Shown here piece by piece: positions 55,653-64,000 of a stretch of DNA of 64,000 nucleotides. Made by a program: the position numbers and the translations under genes. The first letter of the stretch is position 1; every line of letters begins with the position of its first letter. The stretch spans positions 46,512 to 110,511 of the forward strand of contig JALHMY010000018.1 of assembly GCA_022843805.1 (NCBI GenBank). Reading direction: 5' to 3'. The DNA comes from Fuerstiella sp. (lineage in GTDB: Bacteria > Planctomycetota > Planctomycetia > Planctomycetales > Planctomycetaceae). A model generated the notes under the pieces. The model had not been told where the DNA came from, made no database searches, and saw nothing but the letters and a program-made list of their open reading frames with translations.

Positions 55653-56012
55653 TTGGCGTCTACACAAAAAAACGGATTTCGAAAGCTGATCCGGACATTA
55701 CTGGCGGGACTGCGAGTCACGGCCACCGGAGAAAAGCGTCGTGGCGGCACCACCAAAGGGGTCAAGTCGGCAGCCGTTCTTCCGGGAGGCGGTCGCTCCG
55801 TCCGTTCACTCGATGAAGTCTACGAGAACGAAGGTTTGCCCACCCGATCGCCTCTGCCGGCCGGAGAGGTGCGTCATCTGAAAGATACAGGAACGCTGAA
55901 GTTCGCGGAGAAAATCAGTGCTCCACAAGTGGTTCCGAGAAGATCCAAAACAACCAACAAAGCCAATAAAAACAAAGGCCAGCAGCCGCCCGTTCAGATT
56001 CCAGAAAAATAG
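55653..56012 (+). CDS. Basic ORF carried by the composite repeat
   Basis: This is a 119-codon frame from a TTG start, with product very rich in Arg, Lys, Gly and Pro: LAGLRVTATGEKRRGGTTKG, LPGGGRSVRSLDEVYENEGL, PTRSPLPAGEVRHLKDTGT and APQVVPRRSKTTN. Against the copy near 37735-38030 most differences are silent in this frame (for example ACG/ACC, ACC/ACG, GGA/GGG, CGT/CGC, TCA/TCT, GAA/GAG, CAT/CAC). A few change residues. That pattern suggests past selection on a protein. No family recognised, and the frame may be the end of a longer protein. Confidence 0.45.
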   Translation: MASTQKNGFRKLIRTLLAGLRVTATGEKRRGGTTKGVKSAAVLPGGGRSVRSLDEVYENEGLPTRSPLPAGEVRHLKDTGTLKFAEKISAPQVVPRRSKTTNKANKNKGQQPPVQIPEK

Positions 56013-56112
56013 TTCCCAGCTGGCCCTTTACAGAGGTTCGTCCTCGGCTTGAATCCACAACTCGACCAAGGAAAAGACCAAAGAATGAGACCTGCCCCCC
56101 TTTTGCTTCGAT

Positions 56113-56559
56113 TTGAAACGACAAGTCAGAATCATATTCAGCATTTGGCATCGGCATAAGTCGGGCGAAATTTCCTGGGAAACGTTTCAGGCACAGATCC
56201 AGTCCGTTCGCAATAGGGTGAATAACCTGTTGATGCGAGGAAGGTGCAGCGGAAACAAACTCCCGAAGGGAATGTGCAAAGAATTGCACGAACACCGCGA
56301 CTGGTTATGGACGTTTGCCGACATTCAGGGCATCGAACCGACCAACAACACAGCCGAACGCGCACTGCGTCCTGCCGTGATCTATCGGAAGCTCTCATTC
56401 GGAACTCAGAGTAAAGCGGGAAGTCGCTTCACTGAACGAATGCTGACGATTTCGGAAACCTGCCGCCTCCGGAAACGACCGATCTATCAATGGCTTTGCG
56501 ACGCCGTCAACGCCAGCCTGAATGGTCAATCTGCTCCGAAACTACTCACCGATCCGTGA
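56113..56559 (+). mobile_element. IS66-type transposase C-terminal fragment
   Basis: This 148-codon frame reads WLWTFADIQGIEPTNNTAER, ALRPAVIYRKLSFGTQSKAG and SRFTERMLTISETCR. This is the C-terminal end of IS66 transposases (TnpC) with the conserved EPTNN.AER. The DDE domain before it is missing. Confidence 0.85.
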
Positions 56560-56562
56560 ACG

Positions 56563-56742
56563 GTTTCATTGACGCCGAACACATGGTTCTCCGCACCAAT
56601 CAGCAACGGACCGTCCGAAGGATTCAACAGCCGCATCCAGTCCATCAAGTCATCGGCACGAGGCTTTCGAATCTTTGAACACTATCGAATTCGAATTCTC
56701 TTTTTCTGCGGAAAACTCAGCCTGAAACCCAGCCCGGATTAG
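56563..56742 (+). mobile_element. ISL3-type transposase C-terminal fragment
   Basis: A short frame directly after the IS66 piece reads TWFSAPISNGPSEGFNSRIQ, SIKSSARGFRIFEHYRIRIL and FFCGKLSLKPSPD-stop. This is the end of ISL3 (IS204/IS1001-like) transposases, with the NG.SEG.N..IQ.IK..ARGFR.F..Y..R signature. No other part of the element remains. Confidence 0.75.
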
Positions 56743-56800
56743 CCACGAAAATCTCAGAAGAACCCATACGCAATCAACTGCAAAACTCCATTTTGCCCGC

Positions 56801-58012
56801 TTAGGTTTCTTTTATGGTGTTTCGTTTTCTAGCCCGAGCAGAGAAAATCATCCTCGCCACCAACCAACCGAGAAGAAGGCAGTTGATAGTTACCACTACA
56901 ACTGTAACCGGTGACCAACTTCGCCGATACACATCTCCCGTCTTCGTCAGAGGAACCTGGTCAAGCGGCTGCTTCACCGTGGTCTTTTTCGAGTCACTCT
57001 CGACGGTGTATGAGACACCGTCAATGACATCTACCACTCTTGTTCCGACGGGAAACTTAAGGGCCAAATCTGTCTTCGTCAAGTGACCCAATGTCATGTC
57101 TTTTATGTCTGTTTTTGTAAAGATACATTTATCTTCCCCCATCGCTGACGACGTCACCACTTCTTCGATCAGCAGTGGCACCGCCAGGCGATTATCGCTA
57201 TCTGCCTTGCTGAATCTTGCCACCAATCTTTGCGTCGGCTTCCGTGGGCTGAATGTTAAACAGTATGACTGGGTATACCGGACAGGGACAAATTGTCCGT
57301 TGTAGCTGAATGAAATCGTACAGGTGCCGTCAACTTCATTTGACTCCAGCTTTGGGTGTCGGTAGGGATATTCAATCACGACTTCTCCCGCCCCCTCCAC
57401 AAGCTGACACTTCCACTGAGTCATTGAGGCCAGAAGTGCTGAATACAATCGAATTCCTTCTGGATCCGGAGTGTCACACAAATACTGAGACGCAGGGTTC
57501 AGGTAAACGGAGTCATCCATAATGCTGTCTCTCCGCCCCTGCAACAAGGTCCGTCCACCATTGGTAATCATTAGTCCCCGAGACTCTCCTTCGTCTCGAT
57601 CGAAACTGGATTCTGATTCGATGAATGGCCCCGACGGCAAATCATTTGCAAACATCTTTGTCTGCAACCAGTAAGATTCATCAACTCGCCTGATGACGAA
57701 TTCCAACGTCGTACTCCAGTCGTCGGATTCCTGGACTTTGCCGCCATTTACAACACGCTCGCCGCTCCGAGTCGTGGAAGTGAATTGACAGTTCCGCAAT
57801 CCCGCGAGCCACGTCTCAATGCTTGTACGCAGGATTTCCCGCTGCTGCTCGACATTCGCACTCTTGAATGCCTCGACATCAAAAGTATTGGCACTCAGCC
57901 CGGATGCACATGTTGCTAAAAAGCACAAACATACGGCCCATCTGACACATGAAAGCCATTGCCAATTCACAAAACTCCGCCTACTGATGATCTGCTTTTG
58001 AGTCAACGTCAT
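56801..58012 (-). CDS. Exported, C-terminally anchored protein (module partner B)
   Basis: From ATG 58012 (AAAGGAGGT about six bases upstream, an ideal ribosome site) the protein has 403 residues. An N-terminal signal segment (VRWAVCLCFLATCASGLSA) precedes a beta-rich exported domain (LAGLRNCQFTSTTRSGER, DKCIFTKTDIKDMTLGHLTK, FPVGTRVVDVIDGVSYTV). One C-terminal helix (VVVVTINCLLLGWLVARMIF) ends in a basic tail (ARARKRN). The layout resembles LolA-like proteins and matches the gene at 58940-60271. It is preceded by a Cys-rich frame. Function unknown. Confidence 0.7.
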   Translation of the reverse strand: MTLTQKQIISRRSFVNWQWLSCVRWAVCLCFLATCASGLSANTFDVEAFKSANVEQQREILRTSIETWLAGLRNCQFTSTTRSGERVVNGGKVQESDDWSTTLEFVIRRVDESYWLQTKMFANDLPSGPFIESESSFDRDEGESRGLMITNGGRTLLQGRRDSIMDDSVYLNPASQYLCDTPDPEGIRLYSALLASMTQWKCQLVEGAGEVVIEYPYRHPKLESNEVDGTCTISFSYNGQFVPVRYTQSYCLTFSPRKPTQRLVARFSKADSDNRLAVPLLIEEVVTSSAMGEDKCIFTKTDIKDMTLGHLTKTDLALKFPVGTRVVDVIDGVSYTVESDSKKTTVKQPLDQVPLTKTGDVYRRSWSPVTVVVVTINCLLLGWLVARMIFSARARKRNTIKET

Positions 58013-58184
58013 TATCCACCTCCTTTCAGGCATGCAACCTACTAAACCTACCCATCGAAGCAGATTAAATCCATTGAACACGTAAACAGTCTACAACTGA
58101 TCATTCAAACTCACGCATCCCGTAATCGACAGTCCCTAGTTTGACGGGCAACTCAAGTGTGAAAGACCGAACTGAAGACACATG

Positions 58185-58400
58185 TTAGTGTGTACAATTA
58201 GAAGCGACTGAACTACAATAACCATTTTGAATGCCCCCAATACAACCTTGAGTCTCATTACATTCCGCATTAGTCCTCCTTATTCCGCAATCCACGCTAC
58301 CACTGCCGGTACACCCAGTACCACCATTAACTCCTATACAAGTTGTGTTTGCTAGTGCCGAGCCACCAAGACACCTTTGACAGTCCCCGCCGCCCTGCAA
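58185..58400 (-). pseudogene. Cys-rich peptide gene, 5' end lost (module part A)
   Basis: This 71-codon frame from a TTG has nine cysteines in short spacings (GDCQRCLGGSALANTTC, GGTGCTGSGSVDCG, NECNETQGCIGG-like, NGYCSSVASNC). The signal peptide expected from the relative at 60544-60981 is absent. The frame begins right at the end of the truncated GT-C gene, so the 5' part was replaced. Confidence 0.5.
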
Positions 58401-58410
58401 AGTTCACTGC

Positions 58411-58977
58411 TTATGCCCATACACCAAGTGCCGCTTCCGGGACGTCTGGGCATAATGTACTCGCCCAAGCGCATACATTAGGTGAGGTGCACCATAATGA
58501 TACCGCCACTGTCGCAGCACGTTCGTCAAGAATCTCGCGTGACCAGCACCAGCAGCCGATTGCTCCGCAAACGGAGAATGGAATACATGCCCATCGTGCT
58601 ATCGTAAACATTAGACGAACGTCTTCTGCATTCAGCCGAACAAACTCTTCCGCTACTGTCCACTCGGGGCGTGCTCCGATTCCCCACGCTTGCGTCCGAT
58701 GAAACTCCCAATCACTGTTGTAATCAAAAAATGAAATTGGCGCAGATGCCAATAGAGGGGGAAGGGGTGGATTAACCATATACGAGTCATACCGACCCTG
58801 TTCCCAGATCAGTAATCTTGACGTCAGGTGAGCAACCTCATCAATGTTTGGAGTCTTGGTTGCCGACACACCTGCCACTACCACAACATGAGTGATGCAG
58901 ATCGCGCAGACAACTAGACGCATCCGCTTCGACTTGATTTCAGGGAGAGTTCGTACCCGTACCCGGTGGAAGCTCAT
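58411..58977 (-). pseudogene. GT-C (PMT/GT39-like) glycosyltransferase, C-terminally truncated
   Basis: The frame, about 188 codons from ATG 58977, has the GT-C start: the N-terminal helix ICITHVVVVAGVSA, then TPNIDEVAHLTSRLLIWEQG, RYDSYMVNPPLPPLLASAP and RLMFTIARWACIPFSVCGAI. The D-E in the first loop is the catalytic-acid site of this fold. The family usually has 8 or more membrane helices and over 450 residues. This frame stops after the third. It overlaps the previous gene by 38 bases, so it was once coupled to it. Confidence 0.75.
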
Positions 58978-60271
58978 CTCGCCGAAACCTCCTTCTGGTG
59001 ACCCACAAAAGGAAAACAAATGCGATCGCTATATTGAGCCAAAGTAACCAACGACGATACCACGGTGCCACCGATAGGTCTGGTTTTTGATAGAGTGAAT
59101 CACCTGGGTCAACAAGCTTTCCGTCGCGATAAAGAAAGAGTTTATTCTCGATTCTGTCGTAAATTCTTTCACCGTCCTTCATCTCAAATTTCGCAAAAGC
59201 AAATGTTGAAGGATCGATTGGTTCGTTAATCACAACGTCGATCAGTTTGAATGTAGAAACCCGAATGGGCTCACCAGTCTCTACATCTAAGATCTTCTCC
59301 TGAACGAATGAAGGAACAAACAAACCATCTACCTCGCGATACTCATACTGTTTGGCGGTATGAAGTTTTCCTGTTTTAGGAGAAGTCAGTTTGAAATCAA
59401 GCACATTGAAGCCAACAGCTGAACTGTGCAGCGTCGTCTGCACCGCTTTCTTGCTGTCGGGCGTAGCATCCATACCTTTAATTTCGTAAGCCATTTCAAC
59501 CTGAAATACCGTAGCGTCTCCCTCCTTTCTCATTGAAATGCTGAGATTCTGGTCCACTGCATTAAAATCTGAATCCGACAGCCCACCTTCTAATGCCGTA
59601 GCAAGCGTCTCAAACAGTCTGCTGTATGTCTGCAATTGATGGCCAAAAAAGTGTCGGGGGTCAACGTAACTGGATTGAAATCTGGGCACGTCACTCACCG
59701 ACTGTCGGAACGCCATCCGATGCGGGAAGACATCTGGATCTAACGGCGCGGGAAAAAACTCCTCCAGTTGATTGTAGTGCTTCAACGGCCTGAAACTAAG
59801 GTAATGTTCTGATGTAACGATTGATTGATCGAACTGTCGCTCGGGAACATAGGTTGCCTTCGTGATGTCCACCGTCTGCGCTCCTTCACCGTTATCATAT
59901 GTGTAAACAGGAGCCTCCATCTTCCTTGATGTGAAGATTCTGGAATCGACCAAATCCAAGGAAAACTCAACTACACCACTTTCGGAAAGTATGCCATTTT
60001 CGGCGGGAATCTCGAGTATCGGATTACCCGCTTTAATCCCACTTAGAGGACACAAAATTTGTGTGGACGTTTCGTACTTTCCACACCATGTCTTAATCGC
60101 CCCGAGATTCTTTTCCGCGGAAGTCGATAAGAACCGGAGGACTTTTGCACGCTCTGCATTTGGAACAAAGTCCAATAAAAGTGGCTGAGAATTGGACGAC
60201 TTTGAGTAAATCGTAGTTAGCCAAACCACGGCGCACATTAAAGCAAATGCTCTAGCGTTAAAGGACTTCAT
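58940..60271 (-). CDS. Exported, C-terminally anchored protein (module partner B)
   Basis: This 443-residue protein has a signal peptide (ARAFALMCAVVWLTTIYS) and a large exported domain with LolA-like strands (KTWCGKYETSTQILC, FLYRDGKLVDPGDS, TAKQYEYREVDGLFVPSFVQ). A C-terminal helix (WYRRWLLWLNIAIAFVFLLW) ends in a basic tail (VTRRRFRRDE). It has the same plan as the 56801 protein, and the shared pattern F..F...G.RIYDRIENK against FPVGTRVVDVIDG suggests homology. It follows a Cys-rich exported peptide gene and precedes the GT-C gene. Confidence 0.72.
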   Translation of the reverse strand: MKSFNARAFALMCAVVWLTTIYSKSSNSQPLLLDFVPNAERAKVLRFLSTSAEKNLGAIKTWCGKYETSTQILCPLSGIKAGNPILEIPAENGILSESGVVEFSLDLVDSRIFTSRKMEAPVYTYDNGEGAQTVDITKATYVPERQFDQSIVTSEHYLSFRPLKHYNQLEEFFPAPLDPDVFPHRMAFRQSVSDVPRFQSSYVDPRHFFGHQLQTYSRLFETLATALEGGLSDSDFNAVDQNLSISMRKEGDATVFQVEMAYEIKGMDATPDSKKAVQTTLHSSAVGFNVLDFKLTSPKTGKLHTAKQYEYREVDGLFVPSFVQEKILDVETGEPIRVSTFKLIDVVINEPIDPSTFAFAKFEMKDGERIYDRIENKLFLYRDGKLVDPGDSLYQKPDLSVAPWYRRWLLWLNIAIAFVFLLWVTRRRFRRDELPPGTGTNSP

Positions 60272-60543
60272 GAAGGCTGCGATATGATAGTAGACAAGTG
60301 AATCAATAGCACGACGGAGCTAGAGAAAGTGGCCCTTCGGGGATTTTTGTTGGTTGGCCGCCTTATCCAGCGACACCAACAAAGACAGAAAAACCGAATT
60401 TTTAAAGAAATCCACCTCATCAAATGGCGTGGAACTGAGTGGTTTGTCGAAGCGTCGTTCTCACTCGAGTGCTGGATTTCAACCGTCCATCTTTCCGCAC
60501 TTGGACGCATAAGGAACTCAGATGGACCGACAGACTGTGGGGA

Positions 60544-60981
60544 TCAGACCGAACTTCCTTCCTCGCATCCGCCCAAGGTCGGAACTTCTTGAGTAGTTTC
60601 TACCCTACTCGCGGTACATAAACCGCAGGCCCCCACTCCGCCAAGCGTACATCCTAGGCCTAGGCAATCAGAGCCCGTAAGTATTATACTGACACAAACC
60701 TGGCTCTGAATGCATATATACTTCGTAAGCCCACCCACAGCTCTTAAATTCCCTGCCACTTTTTTGGCACCACCTTCGTGGTTCACGAAGCGGCCCACAC
60801 AATCAAAGGTGCATGGCATCACAGAACAGTGGCCAGACGGTTCACCCGGCCATTTGGCTGGTCTCAAACATAAGGGGTCGTCTACAATCTTGTTTTTACA
60901 ATCTGGATGACTACTCGCGAACAGTGTTCCGGCAACGCCAACGAAACAGAGTGTTAAAACTCCCAAACTAAGGTTTCTCAA
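60544..60981 (-). CDS. Exported Cys-rich protein (module part A)
   Basis: This 145-residue protein from a TTG start has a signal peptide (SLGVLTLCFVGVAGTLFAS) and 12 cysteines in the mature part (PDCKNKIVDDPLC, GHCSVMPCTFDC, GSDCLGLGCTLGGVGACGLC). It is a disulfide-rich secreted protein. It lies upstream of the 443-residue anchored protein on the same strand (gap about 270 bases). The start is uncertain because the ribosome site is far. No family recognised. Confidence 0.55.
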   Translation of the reverse strand: MRNLSLGVLTLCFVGVAGTLFASSHPDCKNKIVDDPLCLRPAKWPGEPSGHCSVMPCTFDCVGRFVNHEGGAKKVAGNLRAVGGLTKYICIQSQVCVSIILTGSDCLGLGCTLGGVGACGLCTASRVETTQEVPTLGGCEEGSSV

Positions 60982-61212
60982 TGATCACATTTCGTACTCC
61001 GTGTTGAAGGGGCTGTGAGTCACCATTAGACGTTGTTTTTTGTACCGTCCGGCAACCTCGTTTGCTAGTCGATTCGTTTTTTTTGTTTTTAGATTGGGAT
61101 TTTTGTTTTGAATGCTTTGTTTGGTGTTAAATTGATCAGCCGATTGCGTATCAAGCCGCTGTTTGAAGAGTAGCCGTCCATTTCTTCGCAGAACTTCAGA
61201 CCAGCTGAATTT

Positions 61213-61995
61213 TCAGGCAGTTTTCGGGAGCGGGACAAGTTTGTCGAGGCGGGAATCAGTCGGTGGGTCAAGCCCGCATTCTTCTACAAGGCGATCGAAA
61301 AGGCTTTCGCCGCGATGCCACCATGACTGGACTTCCGTCAGCACACTGTCGAGTGTGAATTCTGCAAGGTGCAGTTTCAAAGATTCGAGCACGCTCATCA
61401 GAATTGTTCGCCGCTGAGCACCTCGAAGAGTTTTGCTCGTGCGACCGGTTCGGCGGTCCTGAGCCGCACCTCGAAGACTGCGTTCAGCTTCATTGTTTGT
61501 CGCATCAACTTCCGGATGAAGCACAAACGTGAATAACTCTTCGTCGCACGACAGTCGCGCGACCTCGTGGGCAAGATTATGGAATTCGCGATCTGTTTCA
61601 TCACCTGACTTCGGCTCAAGGCTCTCGTCACCGCAGCGAGCGAAGCACAGTTGGCACACATCATCGAATAATTCCGCGACCCGTGCCGCGCGGCCTGATT
61701 CCTTCAGACGCTGATCGGCGGATGATCGCTTTGCCTTTGTGAAGACCGCCAGCAGACCCCCCAGAAAGTCTTTGTACTCAGCATTATCCGGCTGCAACAG
61801 AGTAAAGCGAATGGCTTTGCGAATCAGATGTGCCCAGCATTTCTGAGCCTTCGTAAATCCCTGATACACGGCCGCATCATCGCTTACAGGAATGCCGGCA
61901 AAGCTGTGTTTCGGAAGAAGCTGGGCCAGCGTTTCGCCGTCTTTTCGACAGCCAGGCACCAGCACGCGAGCCTTCTCTGACAGAAATGCCCACAC
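61213..61995 (-). mobile_element. IS66-type transposase, N-terminally truncated
   Basis: This 260-codon frame has the IS66 DDE region (GIPVSDDAAVYQGFTKAQKC, WAHLIRKAIRF) and the end DATNNEAERSLRGAAQDRRT, GRTSKTLRGAQRRTILMSV. The first half, with the HTH and first acidic residue, is missing. Upstream of 61995 the frame is broken and runs into the IS4-type element at 62082, which probably removed it. Confidence 0.8.
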
Positions 61996-62081
61996 GGAAT
62001 TCAGGCTCCATCCACGTGCGACGCGGATTCATCAGACGAACACAGAGTTTGCTCGTGTCTTGTGGCCAAATGATGACGGAG

Positions 62082-63621
62082 CGATCGGTTTTGAAGTTGC
62101 GCTATTTTGGAAGGGGGCAGCAAACTGGTATTGCAGAAAAAGCGCGAGTCCACTCCGATAACCGAGATCGGTTGAATATCACCAGCCAGCGGAAGGACTC
62201 GCGATCATGATTGTTTCAGAATCAGCTCCGGCTCTCAAGTCATTCATTGCGAAATCAGGTTTGGCAGAATTTGCCAGGACCATGGTCCTGAGAATGGTGC
62301 TGGCTTTCATTCTGCATCGTGGTCGCATGTCGTGTTCTCAGGCGTCCGGCAGCATCGCTTCGGAAGCCATTCATCGCGGCCAGTTGACCAGGTTTCTGGC
62401 TCGTCCACGCTGGCAGAAGAATGACTTCAATGATGTGCCGCGACGCGTCCTGATGCAAATGGAGTCCACTCGCGGAAAATTTGTCTTTGTCGTTGATGCC
62501 ACACTCGTCAGCCAGGCTGGCGGAAAAACGGAGAATACGTTCAGCAGCACTCACCGCCGGACAGGAGGCACGGCATCTCCGACGAAGAGCAAGCGAGGGA
62601 AACGCGTTCGACCAAAAGTCCGAGCCAAAGTCTGCCACAGTTATACATTCGGATTGCTGATCACTCCGTCCGGATCTCGCATTGCGTACCAGATTCCGTA
62701 CTACACCAAAGAGTACTGTCAGAAGAAGGGCCTGCAGCATCGCTCGACTGCCATGGCCGCAGCGGATCTGATTCGCGGGCTTGAAATGCCGGAAGATGCA
62801 GAAGTCATTGTTCTGGGCGACACGGCGTATGACGCCGCGGTCGTTCATCAGGCCTGTGAAGATCGACGTTATACATGGATCGTCCCGGCGAACCCGGAAC
62901 GTGTTTACGAAGGACCGAAAGGTGAACGCCCACGGCTGCGTTCTCGTCTGAAGGATTGGACCACTCTGTCGCTGAAAACGATCAGGCTGCAGGCGTCTAC
63001 GGGGCAGTATGCCGGTTACCGGCGATTGTCAAAGTGGCGTGTGGGGCCGAAACAGAAAACTCGCGTGTACTACGCCTATCAGGAAAAACGGGATGTCCGC
63101 AGCGTTGGCCGCGTCCAGCTTGTTTTTTCGACAACGAAAAAAAACCTGGAATCAGCGGCTCCGGAAGATGTGAAAATCCTGATGACCAATGCCACCCATA
63201 TGAGTGTCAGTGAGGTGATCGAACTGTATTCGCTTCGCTGGCAGATCGAATTGTTCTTCAAGGAACTGAAATCGACGCTGGGTTTTTCTCAGTATCGCTT
63301 TCAGAAATTCGAGGCCGTTGAGGCGTGGGTGAATATGGCGATCACAACAATTCTGTTTCTCGAAACAGAACGTGCGAAGCGGATGCAGGATCGCCGTTTG
63401 AGTGAGGAGACTCGCCAATGGTGGGCAACTCAACGGCTGCACCGGCTCTGTATGGCCTACCGTCAGGAATGCGAAGGCCGTGAACTCAAATACATGGCGG
63501 ACCGACTAAAAACTTCCGGAGGCATCGAAAAACTCAAACGCCTGCTTGCAGCCGCAATCCCAGTCGAATTCAGGGCCGCAGGATGATCTACTTGATAACT
63601 GCGCAACTTCAAAAGCGATCG
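62082..63621 (+). mobile_element. Complete IS4-type insertion sequence
   Basis: About 1540 bases bounded by 21-bp inverted repeats: CGATCGGTTTTGAAGTTGCGC (left, 62082-62102) against the reverse complement of GCGCAACTTCAAAAGCGATC(G) (right, 63601-63621), with one mismatch. It contains one intact transposase gene. A target duplication cannot be read with certainty. Confidence 0.85.
62207..63586 (+). CDS. IS4-family (DDE) transposase
   Basis: This 459-residue protein has the DDE pattern: first D in FVFVVDATLVSQAGG, second D in VIVLGDTAYDAAVV, and the Y-R-E-K signature in YSLRWQIELFFKELKS. The N-terminal region with AFILHRGRMSCSQASGSI is typical of this group. The ribosome site (GGAAGGACTCGCGATC) lies just upstream. 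The gene is intact, so the element may be active. Confidence 0.9.
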   Translation: MIVSESAPALKSFIAKSGLAEFARTMVLRMVLAFILHRGRMSCSQASGSIASEAIHRGQLTRFLARPRWQKNDFNDVPRRVLMQMESTRGKFVFVVDATLVSQAGGKTENTFSSTHRRTGGTASPTKSKRGKRVRPKVRAKVCHSYTFGLLITPSGSRIAYQIPYYTKEYCQKKGLQHRSTAMAAADLIRGLEMPEDAEVIVLGDTAYDAAVVHQACEDRRYTWIVPANPERVYEGPKGERPRLRSRLKDWTTLSLKTIRLQASTGQYAGYRRLSKWRVGPKQKTRVYYAYQEKRDVRSVGRVQLVFSTTKKNLESAAPEDVKILMTNATHMSVSEVIELYSLRWQIELFFKELKSTLGFSQYRFQKFEAVEAWVNMAITTILFLETERAKRMQDRRLSEETRQWWATQRLHRLCMAYRQECEGRELKYMADRLKTSGGIEKLKRLLAAAIPVEFRAAG

Positions 63622-63667
63622 GCGAGCCTGACCGGGTGCGTCATCCGACGGTACCGCATTCGCCGCG

Positions 63668-63709
63668 GATGCAGTGCTGGCGATGCAGTGCTGGCGATGC
63701 AGTGCTGGC
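63668..63709. repeat. Three tandem 14-bp units
   Basis: GATGCAGTGCTGGC is repeated three times without gaps (63668-63681, 63682-63695, 63696-63709), just outside the IS4-type element. A replication-slippage array. Confidence 0.85.
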
Positions 63710-63981
63710 AGGTTGGGCATCAGGTTGTTCCGGGTCCGGGGCCACGAGGTTCAACTCGCAATGTCACTCCGGCAGGTTAGAGATTCACTGCCAGGGCTAT
63801 GCGCGAAAAGCGTGCCAAAACAAATGTGATTCTCATGTGTGAGGCGGCGCAAATTTCGTGCCGAACACTATTGGACCTGACCCCTGGTACGTGGCCCGAA
63901 TGACTTAGAAAACACAGGACCGAATCATCTGCCATGTTGGGAAGTGTTGTTTCAATGCTTTCACCCAAGGAGACAGTTGAA
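63710..63981. other. Gene-free stretch
   Basis: No credible gene between the tandem 14-mers and the start of the next gene. Confidence 0.45.
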
Positions 63982-64000
63982 ATGGTTAAAATCGGCAAAA
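63982..64000 (+). CDS. Start of a gene cut by the window edge
   Basis: ATG at 63982 with AAGGAG nine bases upstream opens MVKIGK. Only six codons are visible, so the product cannot be named. Confidence 0.45.

Larger units (their letters stand above)
55267..56030 (+). repeat. Composite repeat, fullest copy
   Basis: This is the only copy that carries all parts: the CCGGAAGGGACGGGG and TTAACTCG boxes, the hairpin (55468-55500), the CCCGGTTGTCTGCGGCAG block and the coding-like third (55640-56012). Partial copies lie at 32976-33260, 34985-35345 and 37590-38110. It abuts an IS66 fragment, which may mark one edge of its spread. Confidence 0.85.

Noticed and set aside
63668..63709. Recombination or att site
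   Set aside because: Three identical 14-mers without inverted symmetry or element boundary look like replication slippage.

Overview
The window looks like an accessory, decaying stretch of a Planctomycetota chromosome (probably order Planctomycetales; I cannot name the species). The evidence is the gene content. There is a Hanks-type Ser/Thr kinase with a long WD40 tail beside a divergent ECF sigma factor, PEP-CTERM proteins, a CxAGR sulfatase, secreted WD40 and PQQ-type propellers, NPYQP/NPYEP small membrane proteins, a carboxypeptidase-regulatory-domain giant, and an SPFH/Arc pair. No rRNA, tRNA, CRISPR array or replication origin was seen.

Layout. 1-6.98 kb: end of an ECF sigma gene, an unknown protein with a plant-IQM-like SGHYRP motif, and the kinase/sigma divergent pair. 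7.1-11.8 kb: small membrane proteins (DUF202, PH domain, DUF1648), a dead ferritin, a PEP-CTERM fragment, and SPFH plus a ribbon-helix-helix protein. 12-14.5 kb: a 185-bp tandem repeat, then an OFA-family MFS operon with a 50-codon small subunit that is easy to miss. 15-26 kb: hypotheticals, a PD-(D/E)XK-like protein, a Rieske-like protein without iron ligands, a WD40 protein, several broken genes, and a PPOX flavoprotein. 26.4-29.4 kb: sulfatase and alpha/beta hydrolase. 29.6-32 kb: a broken DUF2071 gene abutting a gutted type I restriction-modification locus whose rhuM gene is intact. 33-38 kb: a PEP-CTERM protein, several dispersed repeats, and a chromate operon (chrA-chrB plus a remnant). 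38-47 kb: small hypotheticals, the scar of a serine-recombinase element, a secreted protein and an interrupted PQQ propeller. 47-55 kb: two WD40 secreted proteins, a secreted protein, and the 1000-residue regulatory-domain protein. 55-64 kb: the fullest copy of a composite repeat, IS66 and ISL3 fragments, a two-fold module of Cys-rich peptide plus membrane-anchored partner with a truncated GT-C gene, an IS66 remnant, and a complete IS4-type element.

The dominant theme is gene decay. At least sixteen loci are fragments, frameshifts or single in-frame stops in otherwise preserved reading frames, next to mobile-element scars and several dispersed repeat families. The most promising undescribed items are the composite repeat at 33-38 and 55-56 kb, part of which evolves like a protein-coding sequence; the duplicated Cys-rich peptide/anchored-partner module at 56.8-61 kb; and the SGHYRP protein at 1.3-2.5 kb.
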